Source: Ramlibacter pallidus (GTDB taxonomy: Bacteria; Pseudomonadota; Gammaproteobacteria; Burkholderiales; Burkholderiaceae_C). Taken from it: a stretch of 64,000 bases of DNA. Under the pieces are notes generated by a model. The model was not told the origin of the DNA and searched no databases. It saw only the letters and a list, made by a program, of their open reading frames with translations. Location of the stretch: NCBI RefSeq assembly GCF_015070875.1, contig NZ_JADDIV010000001.1, positions 837,144 through 901,143 of the forward strand. Reading direction: 5' to 3'. A program made the position numbers and the translations under genes. Of the stretch, positions 17,605-24,466 are shown one piece after another (positions within the stretch are counted from its first letter, which is position 1; every line of letters starts with the position of its first letter).

Positions 17605-18636
17605 TCAACCCGCCAGCGACTTGGAGACGCGCACCAGCTGCTCCAGCTTGTCGCGTGCAGCGCCCGACTCGAGCACAGCGCGCGCCCGGGCGATGCCCTC
17701 GCGGATGTCGGCGACGACGTTGGCCGCATACAGCGCCGCGCCGGCGTTGAGCACCACGATGTCGCGCGCCGCGCCGGGCTGGTTGTCCAGCACCTGGCGC
17801 ATCACGGCGAGGGACTCCTGCGGCGTGCCGACCTTGAAGGCGCGGTTGCTCGCCATGGTCATGCCGAAATCCTCGGGGTGCACCTCGTACTCCCGGATCT
17901 CGCCGTCCTTCAGCTCGCCCACCAGGGTGGCGGCCCCCAGGCTCACTTCGTCCATGCCGTCGCGCCCGTACACCACCAGTGCGTGCTCGGCGCCCAGGCG
18001 TTGCAGCGCGCGCACCTGGATGCCGACCAGGTCCGGGTGGAACACGCCCATCAGGATGTTGGGCGCGCTCGCCGGGTTGGTCAGCGGCCCGAGGATGTTG
18101 AAAATCGTGCGGACGCCCATTTCCTTGCGCACCGGCGCAACGTTCTTCATCGCCGGGTGGTGATTGGGGGCGAACATGAACCCGATGCCCGTCTCGGCGA
18201 TGCACCTGGCGATGGCATCGGGCGACAGCGCGAGGCTGACGCCCAGCGCCTCCATCACGTCGGCGCTGCCGCTCTTGCTGGAGACGCTGCGGCCGCCGTG
18301 CTTGCTCACCTTCGCCCCGGCCGCCGCCGCGACGAACATCGAGCAGGTCGAGATGTTGAACGTGTGGGAGCCGTCGCCGCCGGTCCCGACGATGTCGACC
18401 AGGTGGGTCTTGTCCGCCACGTGCACCTTGGTGGAGAACTCGCGCATCACCTGCGCGGCGGCGGTGATCTCGCCGATCGTTTCCTTCTTCACGCGCAGGC
18501 CCGTCACGATGGCCGCCGTCATCACCGGCGACAGCTCGCCGCTCATGATCAGCCGCATCACGTGCAGCATCTCGTCGTGGAAGATCTCGCGGTGTTCGAT
18601 CGTGCGCTGCAGCGCTTCCTGCGGGGTGATGGGCAT
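17605..18636 (-). CDS. trpD: anthranilate phosphoribosyltransferase
   Basis: 343-residue enzyme that joins anthranilate to PRPP. The PRPP-binding [14 protein letters not shown] motif and [21 protein letters not shown] are intact. The start ATG lies 22 nt after the LysE gene stop, and the previous two genes separate it from trpG. Monofunctional, not fused to TrpG. Confidence 0.96.
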   Translation of the reverse strand: MPITPQEALQRTIEHREIFHDEMLHVMRLIMSGELSPVMTAAIVTGLRVKKETIGEITAAAQVMREFSTKVHVADKTHLVDIVGTGGDGSHTFNISTCSMFVAAAAGAKVSKHGGRSVSSKSGSADVMEALGVSLALSPDAIARCIAETGIGFMFAPNHHPAMKNVAPVRKEMGVRTIFNILGPLTNPASAPNILMGVFHPDLVGIQVRALQRLGAEHALVVYGRDGMDEVSLGAATLVGELKDGEIREYEVHPEDFGMTMASNRAFKVGTPQESLAVMRQVLDNQPGAARDIVVLNAGAALYAANVVADIREGIARARAVLESGAARDKLEQLVRVSKSLAG

Positions 18637-18658
18637 GGCGTTGCTCCTCGGGATGCGG

Positions 18659-19309
18659 TTATCGGGTGGGATTCTCGGCCATGGCCAGCCGCAGGCCGAA
18701 GCCCACGAACAGGAGGCCGGCGGCGCGGTCGAGCCAGTGCATCGCGCGTTGCACCGCCGCCCGCCGGGCCATCCACGCCGCGGCGACGGCCCAGCCCGCA
18801 TTCACCGCGATGGCGTTGACGTTGAACAGGGTGCCCAGCGCGAGGAAGGCCAGCGCCTCGTGGCCGGTGCCGGGCGCGATGAACTGCGGCACGAAGGCGA
18901 GGAAGAAGATCGCCACCTTGGGGTTGAGCACGTTGGTCAGGAAGCCCCCGCGGAACACCGTCCAGAGGTCGGCAGGCGCCTGCGAACGCGCGAGCGCCTC
19001 CAGGTCCGGCTGCGCCTGGGGGGTCCGGGCGAACAGCAGCTTCAGCCCGACCCACACGAGGTACGCCGCGCCGATCCATTTCAGCACGGTGAAGGCCGTG
19101 GCCGACGCTGCCAGCAGCGCACTGACGCCGGCGGCGGCGGCGAAGATGTGGACGAAGCAGCCGGCGGTGATCCCCAGGCCGGCGACCACGCCGGCACGGA
19201 CGCCGGCCCGCAGCGCATGGCTGACGATGTAGAGGACGTCCGGCCCCGGCGTGAGGTTCAGCAGGAGGCCGGCGGCGATGAACAGGACGAGGTGCTGGGC
19301 GTCGGGCAT
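18659..19309 (-). CDS. LysE/RhtB family amino-acid exporter
   Basis: 216-residue membrane protein with about six hydrophobic segments. The family signature [19 protein letters not shown] is near residue 18, and [19 protein letters not shown] follows at about residue 118. LysE/RhtB proteins export amino acids such as lysine, threonine or homoserine. It is encoded inside the trp operon between a threonine aldolase and trpD, so an export role for tryptophan-pathway or threonine-related compounds is plausible but not shown. Confidence 0.9.
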   Translation of the reverse strand: MPDAQHLVLFIAAGLLLNLTPGPDVLYIVSHALRAGVRAGVVAGLGITAGCFVHIFAAAAGVSALLAASATAFTVLKWIGAAYLVWVGLKLLFARTPQAQPDLEALARSQAPADLWTVFRGGFLTNVLNPKVAIFFLAFVPQFIAPGTGHEALAFLALGTLFNVNAIAVNAGWAVAAAWMARRAAVQRAMHWLDRAAGLLFVGFGLRLAMAENPTR

Positions 19310-19316
19310 GGCGGCC

Positions 19317-20360
19317 TCAGGCGTGGAAGAAGGAACGGATCGCCGCGATCGCGCGGTCCACGCCCGCGGCGTCGACGTCGAGGTGAGTGACGAAGCGCAG
19401 GCGGTAGAGGCCGGTCGCCAGCACGCCTTGCCGCTGCAGGTACGGCAGCAGTTCGGCCGAGCGCTCGCGTGCGGGACCCACCAGGTCGACGAAGAGGATG
19501 TTGGTTTGCGGCGGCTCGACCTGCAAGCCTTCGATGCCTTGCAGGCCATCGGCCAGGCGCCGGGCCAGCGCGTGATCGTCCGCGAGCCGGTCCACCTGCT
19601 GCTCGAGCGCGTACGCGGCCGCCGCGGCCAGCACGCCCGACTGCCGCATGGCGCCGCCCGCCATCTTGCGGATGCGGCGGGCGCGCGCGACCAGGTCCTT
19701 GCTGCCGCACAGGGCGGACCCGACCGGCGCGCCAAGCCCCTTGCTGAAACACACCGACACGCTGTCGAACAGGCCGGCGATGCGCCGCGCCTCGGTGCGG
19801 GGATCGCTGCCCACGTGGGCCGCTTGCGCCACGGAGGCATTGAACAGCCGCGCGCCGTCCAGGTGCGTGGCCAGGCCCTTGCTGCGCGCGAGGGCGGTCG
19901 CGCGTTGCAGGTAGTCGAAGGGCAGCAGCTTGCCGCCCAGCGTGTTCTCCAGCGCCAGCAGGCGCGTGCGCGCGAAATGCGGATCGTCCGGCTTGATGGC
20001 CGCCTCGATCGCGGCGAGCGCAAGGCTGCCGTCCGGCTCGTGTTCGAGTGGCTGCGGCTGCACGCTGCCGAACACCGCCGCGCCGCCGCCCTCCCAGCGG
20101 TAGGCGTGCTGCATCTGCCCGACGATGTATTCGTCGCCTCGCTGGCAATGCGACAGGATGCCGCACAGGTTGCCCTGGGTGCCGGTCGGCACGAACAGCG
20201 CCGCCTCGAAGCCCAGCAGGCCGGCCACCTGCTCCTGCAGGGCGTTGACGCTGGGGTCGTCGCCGAACACGTCGTCGCCCAGCGGCGCCGCGGCCATGGC
20301 GGCCCGCATGCCGGGCGTCGGTTGCGTGACGGTGTCGCTGCGCAGGTCGACGGGCTTCAC
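19317..20360 (-). CDS. ltaE: low-specificity L-threonine aldolase
   Basis: 347-residue PLP enzyme of fold type I that cleaves L-threonine or L-allo-threonine to glycine and acetaldehyde. Hallmarks are [15 protein letters not shown] at the N-terminus, [11 protein letters not shown], and the PLP lysine K207 in [14 protein letters not shown]. The GTG start overlaps the trpG stop (GTGA). It is co-transcribed with the trp genes and sits directly ahead of a LysE-type exporter. Glycine made here could supply serine for the last tryptophan step, which is an inference. Confidence 0.92.
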   Translation of the reverse strand: MKPVDLRSDTVTQPTPGMRAAMAAAPLGDDVFGDDPSVNALQEQVAGLLGFEAALFVPTGTQGNLCGILSHCQRGDEYIVGQMQHAYRWEGGGAAVFGSVQPQPLEHEPDGSLALAAIEAAIKPDDPHFARTRLLALENTLGGKLLPFDYLQRATALARSKGLATHLDGARLFNASVAQAAHVGSDPRTEARRIAGLFDSVSVCFSKGLGAPVGSALCGSKDLVARARRIRKMAGGAMRQSGVLAAAAAYALEQQVDRLADDHALARRLADGLQGIEGLQVEPPQTNILFVDLVGPARERSAELLPYLQRQGVLATGLYRLRFVTHLDVDAAGVDRAIAAIRSFFHA

Positions 20361-20929
20361 CTGGCTTGCTCCAGGAAGTTCTTCAGCATGGCGTGGCCGT
20401 GCTCCGTGAGGATGGATTCGGGGTGGAACTGGACGCCCTCGAGCGGCAGCGCCTGGTGGCGCACGCCCATGATCTCGCCGTCGGCCGTCCAGGCGGTCAC
20501 CTTCAGTTCGGCAGGGCAGCTGGCCCGTTCGATGGACAGCGAGTGGTAGCGGTTGACCGTGAACTTCTGCGGCAGGCCGGCGAACACGCCCTCCTGTGTC
20601 GTCGTGATCTCGCTCGTCTTTCCGTGCATCAGCTGCTGCGCCCGCACGATCTTGCCGCCCAGCGCCGCGCCGATCGCCTGGTGGCCCAGGCACACGCCGA
20701 GGATTGGCAGCCTGCCGGCGAAATGGCGGATCGCCTCGACCGAGATCCCGGCCTCGGCGGGCGAGCAGGGGCCGGGCGAGATCACCAGGCGGTCGGGCCG
20801 GCGCTGCGCGATCTCTTCCACCGTGATCTCGTCGTTGCGGAACACCTCGACTTCGGCCCCGAGCTCGCCGAAATACTGCACCAGGTTGAAGGTGAAGCTG
20901 TCGTAGTTGTCGACCATGAGGAGCTTCAT
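20357..20929 (-). CDS. trpG: anthranilate synthase component II (glutamine amidotransferase)
   Basis: 190-residue class I glutamine amidotransferase. The triad is C80 in GVCLGHQ and H168/E170 in FHPES. It supplies ammonia to TrpE; in many proteobacteria the same protein also serves aminodeoxychorismate synthase, so a pabA role is possible. Its ATG overlaps the trpE stop (ATGA). Confidence 0.95.
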   Translation of the reverse strand: MKLLMVDNYDSFTFNLVQYFGELGAEVEVFRNDEITVEEIAQRRPDRLVISPGPCSPAEAGISVEAIRHFAGRLPILGVCLGHQAIGAALGGKIVRAQQLMHGKTSEITTTQEGVFAGLPQKFTVNRYHSLSIERASCPAELKVTAWTADGEIMGVRHQALPLEGVQFHPESILTEHGHAMLKNFLEQAR

Positions 20930-22446
20930 TCCAGGCCCTCCTCGACGAGCTCGGACGCCCGCAGGATCGCACGCGCCTTCGCCTCGGTTTCCTTCCATTC
21001 CAGCTCCGGCACCGAGTCCGCCACGACGCCGGCCGCGGCCTGCACGTACAAGGTCTGGTTCTTGACGATGCCCGTGCGGATCGCGATGGCGACGTCCATG
21101 TCGCCCGCGTAGCTCAGGTAGCCGCAGGCGCCGCCGTACAGGCCGCGCTTGTTCGGCTCGAGCTGGTCGATCAGCTCCATCGCATGCACCTTGGGCGCGC
21201 CGGTCAGCGTGCCGGCGGGGAAGGTCGCGCGCAGCACGTCCATGTTCGTCATCCCTTCGTTCAGGATGCCTTCCACATTGCTCACGATGTGCATCACGTG
21301 GCTGTAGCGTTCCACGGCGAAGGCTTCTGTGACCTTCACGCTGCCGGTCTTCGCGATGCGGCCGATGTCGTTGCGGGCCAGGTCGATCAGCATCACGTGC
21401 TCGGCGCGTTCCTTCTCGTCGTTCAGCAGCTCCTGCTCCACGGCCTTGTCGACTTCGGGCGTGGCACCGCGCGGACGCGTGCCGGCCAGGGGGCGGATCG
21501 TGATCTTCTGGCCGGCATCGGTGTTCTCCTGCCGGACCAGGATTTCCGGCGAGGCGCCGACCACGTGGAAGTCGCTGCCCTCCGCGTCCGCCCCGCTGAA
21601 GTTGTAGAAATACATGTAGGGGCTCGGGTTCAGCGAACGCAGCGCGCGGTACAGCGACAGCGGCGACTCGGTGTAGCGCTTCTTGATGCGCTGCCCCACC
21701 TGCACCTGCATGAAGTCGCCGGCGGCGATCAGCTCCTTCGCACGGTCGACCGCCTTGAGGTAGTCGGCCTTGGCGAACTCACGCTCGGCCGGGAAGGTCT
21801 CGGTCTGCCGCACCGTGGGCGCGCTCACCGAGTACTTCAGCTGGTCCTTCAGCTCGCGCAGCCGCCGCTTGCCGCCGCCGTAGGCCTCCGGCTTCGACGG
21901 ATCGACGTACACGATCAGGTAGAGCTTGCCGGACAGGTTGTCGATGACGGCCAGCTCCTCGCATTGCAGCAGCAGGATGTCCGGGCAGTGCAGCGTGTCG
22001 GTGGGGCAGCTCTTTTCCAGCTTCTTCTCGATGTGCCGCACGGTGTCGTAGCCGAAGTACCCCGCGAGCCCGCCGCAGAAACGCGGCAGGCCGGGCCGCA
22101 GCGCCACCTTGAAGCGCGCCTGGTAGCCCTCGATGAAGTCCAGCGGGTTGCCGCCGGCCGTCTCCACCACCTCGCCGTCGGTCACGACCTCCGTGCGGGC
22201 GTCCGGGCCGAAGCCGCTCGCGCGCAACAGGGTCCGCGCCGGCAGGCCGATGAAGCTGTAGCGGCCGAAGCGCTCGCCGCCGACGACGGACTCGAGCAGG
22301 AAGCTCAGCCGGCCGCCGCCCCGGGCGTGGGCCAGCTTCAGGTAGAGCGACAGGGGGGTTTCGAGGTCCGCGAAGGCTTCCGCGATGAGCGGAATGCGGT
22401 TGTAGCCCTGCAAAGCAAGGCTCTTGAATTCCAGTTCGGTGATCAA
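20926..22446 (-). CDS. trpE: anthranilate synthase component I
   Basis: 506-residue chorismate-binding enzyme making anthranilate, the first step to tryptophan. The N-terminal domain carries the LLES motif of the feedback Trp site ([19 protein letters not shown]). The C-terminal catalytic domain has [27 protein letters not shown] and [16 protein letters not shown]. The start is TTG, chosen because GGAGG lies 7 nt upstream and the conserved MITELEF N-terminus begins there. A Trp-rich leader peptide and hairpins lie ahead of it. Confidence 0.96.
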   Translation of the reverse strand: MITELEFKSLALQGYNRIPLIAEAFADLETPLSLYLKLAHARGGGRLSFLLESVVGGERFGRYSFIGLPARTLLRASGFGPDARTEVVTDGEVVETAGGNPLDFIEGYQARFKVALRPGLPRFCGGLAGYFGYDTVRHIEKKLEKSCPTDTLHCPDILLLQCEELAVIDNLSGKLYLIVYVDPSKPEAYGGGKRRLRELKDQLKYSVSAPTVRQTETFPAEREFAKADYLKAVDRAKELIAAGDFMQVQVGQRIKKRYTESPLSLYRALRSLNPSPYMYFYNFSGADAEGSDFHVVGASPEILVRQENTDAGQKITIRPLAGTRPRGATPEVDKAVEQELLNDEKERAEHVMLIDLARNDIGRIAKTGSVKVTEAFAVERYSHVMHIVSNVEGILNEGMTNMDVLRATFPAGTLTGAPKVHAMELIDQLEPNKRGLYGGACGYLSYAGDMDVAIAIRTGIVKNQTLYVQAAAGVVADSVPELEWKETEAKARAILRASELVEEGLE

Positions 22447-22518
22447 GGGTGAGCCTCCACAAGCTCGGTGGCCGCCGCGCGGCCAGGGGGATCGGTGTGC
22501 CTCGGGTGAGGCGCGGGG

Positions 22519-22566
22519 GCACGGGCTGCCCCGTGCGATCAGGTGCGCACTGGATCAGGCTTGCGC
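22519..22566 (-). promoter_or_regulatory. putative trp attenuator hairpins
   Basis: On the minus strand, segment 1 GCGCA (directly after the second leader Trp codon), segment 2 (A)GTGCGC, segment 3 CGCACGGG and segment 4 CCCGTGC can pair in exclusive ways. Pairing 1:2 gives 5 bp, 2:3 (GTGCG/CGCAC) gives 5 bp, and 3:4 (GCACGGG/CCCGTGC, loop GCAG) gives 7 bp. The 3:4 stem starts 2 nt after the leader stop codon. No U run follows it, so stopping may depend on Rho or on hiding the trpE start region rather than on a standard intrinsic terminator. Confidence 0.6.
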
Positions 22567-22622
22567 CAGGGCCAGGCTCCCCGGTCGCTGCAACCTGTGA
22601 TCGTCGTGCGGTGGATGAACAT
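22539..22622 (-). CDS. trpL: trp operon leader peptide
   Basis: 27-residue open frame between a promoter and trpE. It starts MFIHRTT and contains GAWPWRKPDP, that is TGG-CCC-TGG: two Trp codons separated by one Pro codon in a peptide this short. The stop codon is followed by a set of alternative hairpins. This is the classic layout for attenuation, in which a ribosome stalled at Trp codons decides which hairpin forms. The ATG lies so close to the predicted transcription start that the mRNA may be almost leaderless. There is no clear ribosome binding site. Function is inferred from sequence and position. Confidence 0.7.
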   Translation of the reverse strand: MFIHRTTITGCSDRGAWPWRKPDPVRT

Positions 22623-22629
22623 GCGGGCC

Positions 22630-22661
22630 AGTGTAGCAAAGGCTTCGCCGCACGCTGTCAA
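22630..22661 (-). promoter_or_regulatory. trp operon promoter
   Basis: A perfect -35 hexamer TTGACA is followed by TGCTACACT, an extended -10 candidate (TACACT), at a spacing of 20 nt; an alternative -10 TGCTAC gives 17 nt but matches less well. With TACACT the transcript would begin at or within a few bases of the leader peptide ATG. Confidence 0.55.
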
Positions 22662-22739
22662 CGGCAGTGCGACCGGGCGCCGCCGGGAAGAACCCTGTTG
22701 CACAGCCGCCCGCCGTTTGCGACAATTTGTAAATTAGCA

Positions 22740-22749
22740 CGAACGTTCG
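22740..22749. promoter_or_regulatory. CGAACGTTCG palindrome ahead of the chalcone-isomerase-like gene
   Basis: A perfect 10-bp palindrome lies between a TTGTAA element and a TTATGC element that could act as -35 and -10 of the rightward gene. It is about 80 nt from the trp promoter. The placement suits an operator for a dimeric repressor; no regulator gene is adjacent. Confidence 0.4.
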
Positions 22750-22777
22750 GTTTATGCTTCCGACGAGGAGACTCCCG

Positions 22778-23356
22778 ATGAAACACGCCCTGGCCACCCT
22801 GGTCGCAGCCGTCCTGCTCCCGCTGGCATCGCATGCGCAGCTCACCGTCCACGGCGTGAAGTACGAGGAGGCGGCGGAAGTGCGTGGCACGAAGCTGGTG
22901 CTCAATGGCGCCGGCACGCGCTACAAGGGCCCGTTCAAGGTCTATGCCGCCGGGCTGTACATGACCCGCAAGGCGGGTTCGCCGGAGGAGGTGTTCGGGA
23001 CCGCGGGCCCCAAGCGCATGTCGGTCACGATGCTGCGCGACATCGATGCCTCGGAACTGGGCAGGCTGTTCACGCGCGGCGTGGAGGACAACATGGACCG
23101 GGCGTCCATGGTGAAGCTGATTCCGGGGCTGATGCGCATGAGCCAGATCTTCAGCGACCACAAGCAGCTCAAGACCGGCGACAACTTCGTGCTCGAGTGG
23201 GTGCCCGGCGTGGGCACCATCGTCTACGTGCGCGGCCTCGCCCAGGGAGAGCCCTTCAAGGAGCCGGAATTCTTCAATGCGCTCATGCGCATCTGGCTGG
23301 GCCCCAACCCCGCGGACTGGCGGCTCAAGGACAGCCTCCTCGGCAAGGCCGCGTGA
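22778..23356 (+). CDS. secreted chalcone isomerase-like protein
   Basis: 192-residue protein with a clear signal peptide (MKHALATLVAAVLLPLASHA). The mature part fits the bacterial chalcone-isomerase-like fold: VHGVKYEEAAEVRGTKLVLNGAG, then YKGPFKVYAAGLYMTRKA, and a C-terminal EPEFFNALMRIWLGPNPAD. Bacterial members are periplasmic proteins of unknown ligand; the plant enzyme's catalytic role cannot be assumed. The start was chosen over an ATG 24 nt upstream because GAGGAG lies 7 nt ahead. It is divergent from the trp operon and convergent with gph, with one base between the stops. Confidence 0.82.
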   Translation: MKHALATLVAAVLLPLASHAQLTVHGVKYEEAAEVRGTKLVLNGAGTRYKGPFKVYAAGLYMTRKAGSPEEVFGTAGPKRMSVTMLRDIDASELGRLFTRGVEDNMDRASMVKLIPGLMRMSQIFSDHKQLKTGDNFVLEWVPGVGTIVYVRGLAQGEPFKEPEFFNALMRIWLGPNPADWRLKDSLLGKAA

Positions 23357-23357
23357 T

Positions 23358-24032
23358 TCAGGCGGCGAGCACGCGGCCGATCTCCGCCAGCGACCCGACA
23401 TAGGCATCGGCATCCACGGAGTGCACCGGCTCGCCGTGGTTGTAGCCGTAGGTGACCAGCACCACGGGGCAGCCGGCGGCGCGCGCCGCGGCGGCATCGT
23501 TGCGTGAGTCGCCCACCATCAGCACCTGGGCCGGCGCCAGGCCGAGCGCCTCGCAGGTCTTCAGCAGCGGCAGCGGATCGGGCTTCTTGCGGGCGAAGGC
23601 GTCCCCGCCGAACACCAGCTCGAACTGGCTGGCCAACCCTTTCGCCGCCAGCAACTCACGGGCGAATTCCCCCGGCTTGTTCGTGAGGCAGGCGAGCTGC
23701 AATCCAGCCCGCCGCAGCTGCGCCAGGCCCTCGCTGACCCCCGGATACACCATGGACCAGCGGCCGTTGAGCCTGCGGTAGGCCGCCTGGTAGTGCTCCC
23801 AGGCCTGCGCGTAGAGGGAGGCCGGTGCGCCCAGGTGTCCGAGCGTCGCCCGGATCAGGTGCTCCGAGCCCTTGCCGATGAAGCGGGCCACGACGGCCCT
23901 CTCGATGGCCGGCAAGCGCAACGCCCCAAGCATTTCGTTGAGCGCCGCATGGAAGTCGCCGAGCGTGTCCACGAGGGTGCCGTCGAGGTCGACGATCGCG
24001 GCGCGCAAGGGCATCGTGGCAGGCGGGAGCAT
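23358..24032 (-). CDS. gph: phosphoglycolate phosphatase, HAD family
   Basis: 224-residue HAD hydrolase. Motif I is DLDGTLVDT near the N-terminus, motif II LTNKP, and motif III/IV the KKPDP lysine followed by VGDSRND. A helical cap lies between motifs I and II. The product would dephosphorylate 2-phosphoglycolate from oxidised DNA ends or metabolism. An ATG six codons further in is an equally possible start; neither has a strong ribosome site. In related genomes gph lies between rpe and trpE; here a stress module separates it from rpe, and a terminator isolates it from the gene upstream. Confidence 0.85.
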   Translation of the reverse strand: MLPPATMPLRAAIVDLDGTLVDTLGDFHAALNEMLGALRLPAIERAVVARFIGKGSEHLIRATLGHLGAPASLYAQAWEHYQAAYRRLNGRWSMVYPGVSEGLAQLRRAGLQLACLTNKPGEFARELLAAKGLASQFELVFGGDAFARKKPDPLPLLKTCEALGLAPAQVLMVGDSRNDAAAARAAGCPVVLVTYGYNHGEPVHSVDADAYVGSLAEIGRVLAA

Positions 24033-24056
24033 GGGGCGAGCATAGCCGCGGCGCCC

Positions 24057-24085
24057 AAAGAAAAAGCCAGGGCCGCGGCCCTGGC
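24057..24085 (-). terminator. rho-independent terminator after the KGG-like gene
   Basis: A 20-nt perfect palindrome, GCCAGGGCCGCGGCCCTGGC, is followed on the minus strand by TTTTTCTTT. It lies 22 nt past the stop of the small stress gene and 25 nt ahead of gph, so it closes the katE-side transcription unit. Confidence 0.85.
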
Positions 24086-24107
24086 TTGCGGGAGGAGAGC
24101 GGCCGTC

Positions 24108-24332
24108 CTAGCCGCGCCGGCTGCTGCCGCCTTCGTAGTTGCCCGTGTCGCGTTCCGGCTGCGCCCGCATCCAGTCCGTCTGGAAAGGACGCGTGGGCCG
24201 CGCCGGTGCGCGCAGCGCGCTGCCACGGAAGCTCTCGGTGACGATCTCCCGCTGCCGTTCCGGGTCCATGGACGCGAAGCCGCGTCCCGTGCTGCCGGTG
24301 CGCGTGCGGAAGGTCTGGTCGCTGAAAGCCAT
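24108..24332 (-). CDS. small KGG-like stress protein with divergent C-terminus
   Basis: 74-residue hydrophilic protein. The N-terminal half, ending RGFASMDPERQREI, matches the opening block of KGG-type general stress proteins. After that block the expected Lys-Gly-Gly repeats are missing; instead the tail reads FQTDWMRAQPERDTGNYEGG and ends SSRRG. I looked for a frameshift that would restore the repeats and found none in the other frames. It lies 134 nt downstream of katE on the same strand and has its own terminator, which suggests shared stress regulation. Function unknown. Confidence 0.65.
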   Translation of the reverse strand: MAFSDQTFRTRTGSTGRGFASMDPERQREIVTESFRGSALRAPARPTRPFQTDWMRAQPERDTGNYEGGSSRRG

Positions 24333-24466
24333 CGTGGAACTCCTGGGGCATGGCATGGCCGGACGTCGGCCGTTCGATGCATTGGGCCGCGCGGGCAGCT
24401 GCCGCGCCGTCGGACCACCTGACATCGCGCCGTAGGACAAATCCCACGGCCGCCCGGGCGATCCGC

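Noticed and set aside
22450..22520. GGCCGC/GCGGCC and GCCTC/GAGGC stems as a standard intrinsic terminator for trpL
   Set aside because: They lack a U run; kept only as possible extra structure near the trpE ribosome site.
24108..24332. Frameshifted KGG protein
   Set aside because: Other frames over the tail do not show Lys-Gly-Gly repeats, so the divergent tail appears genuine.
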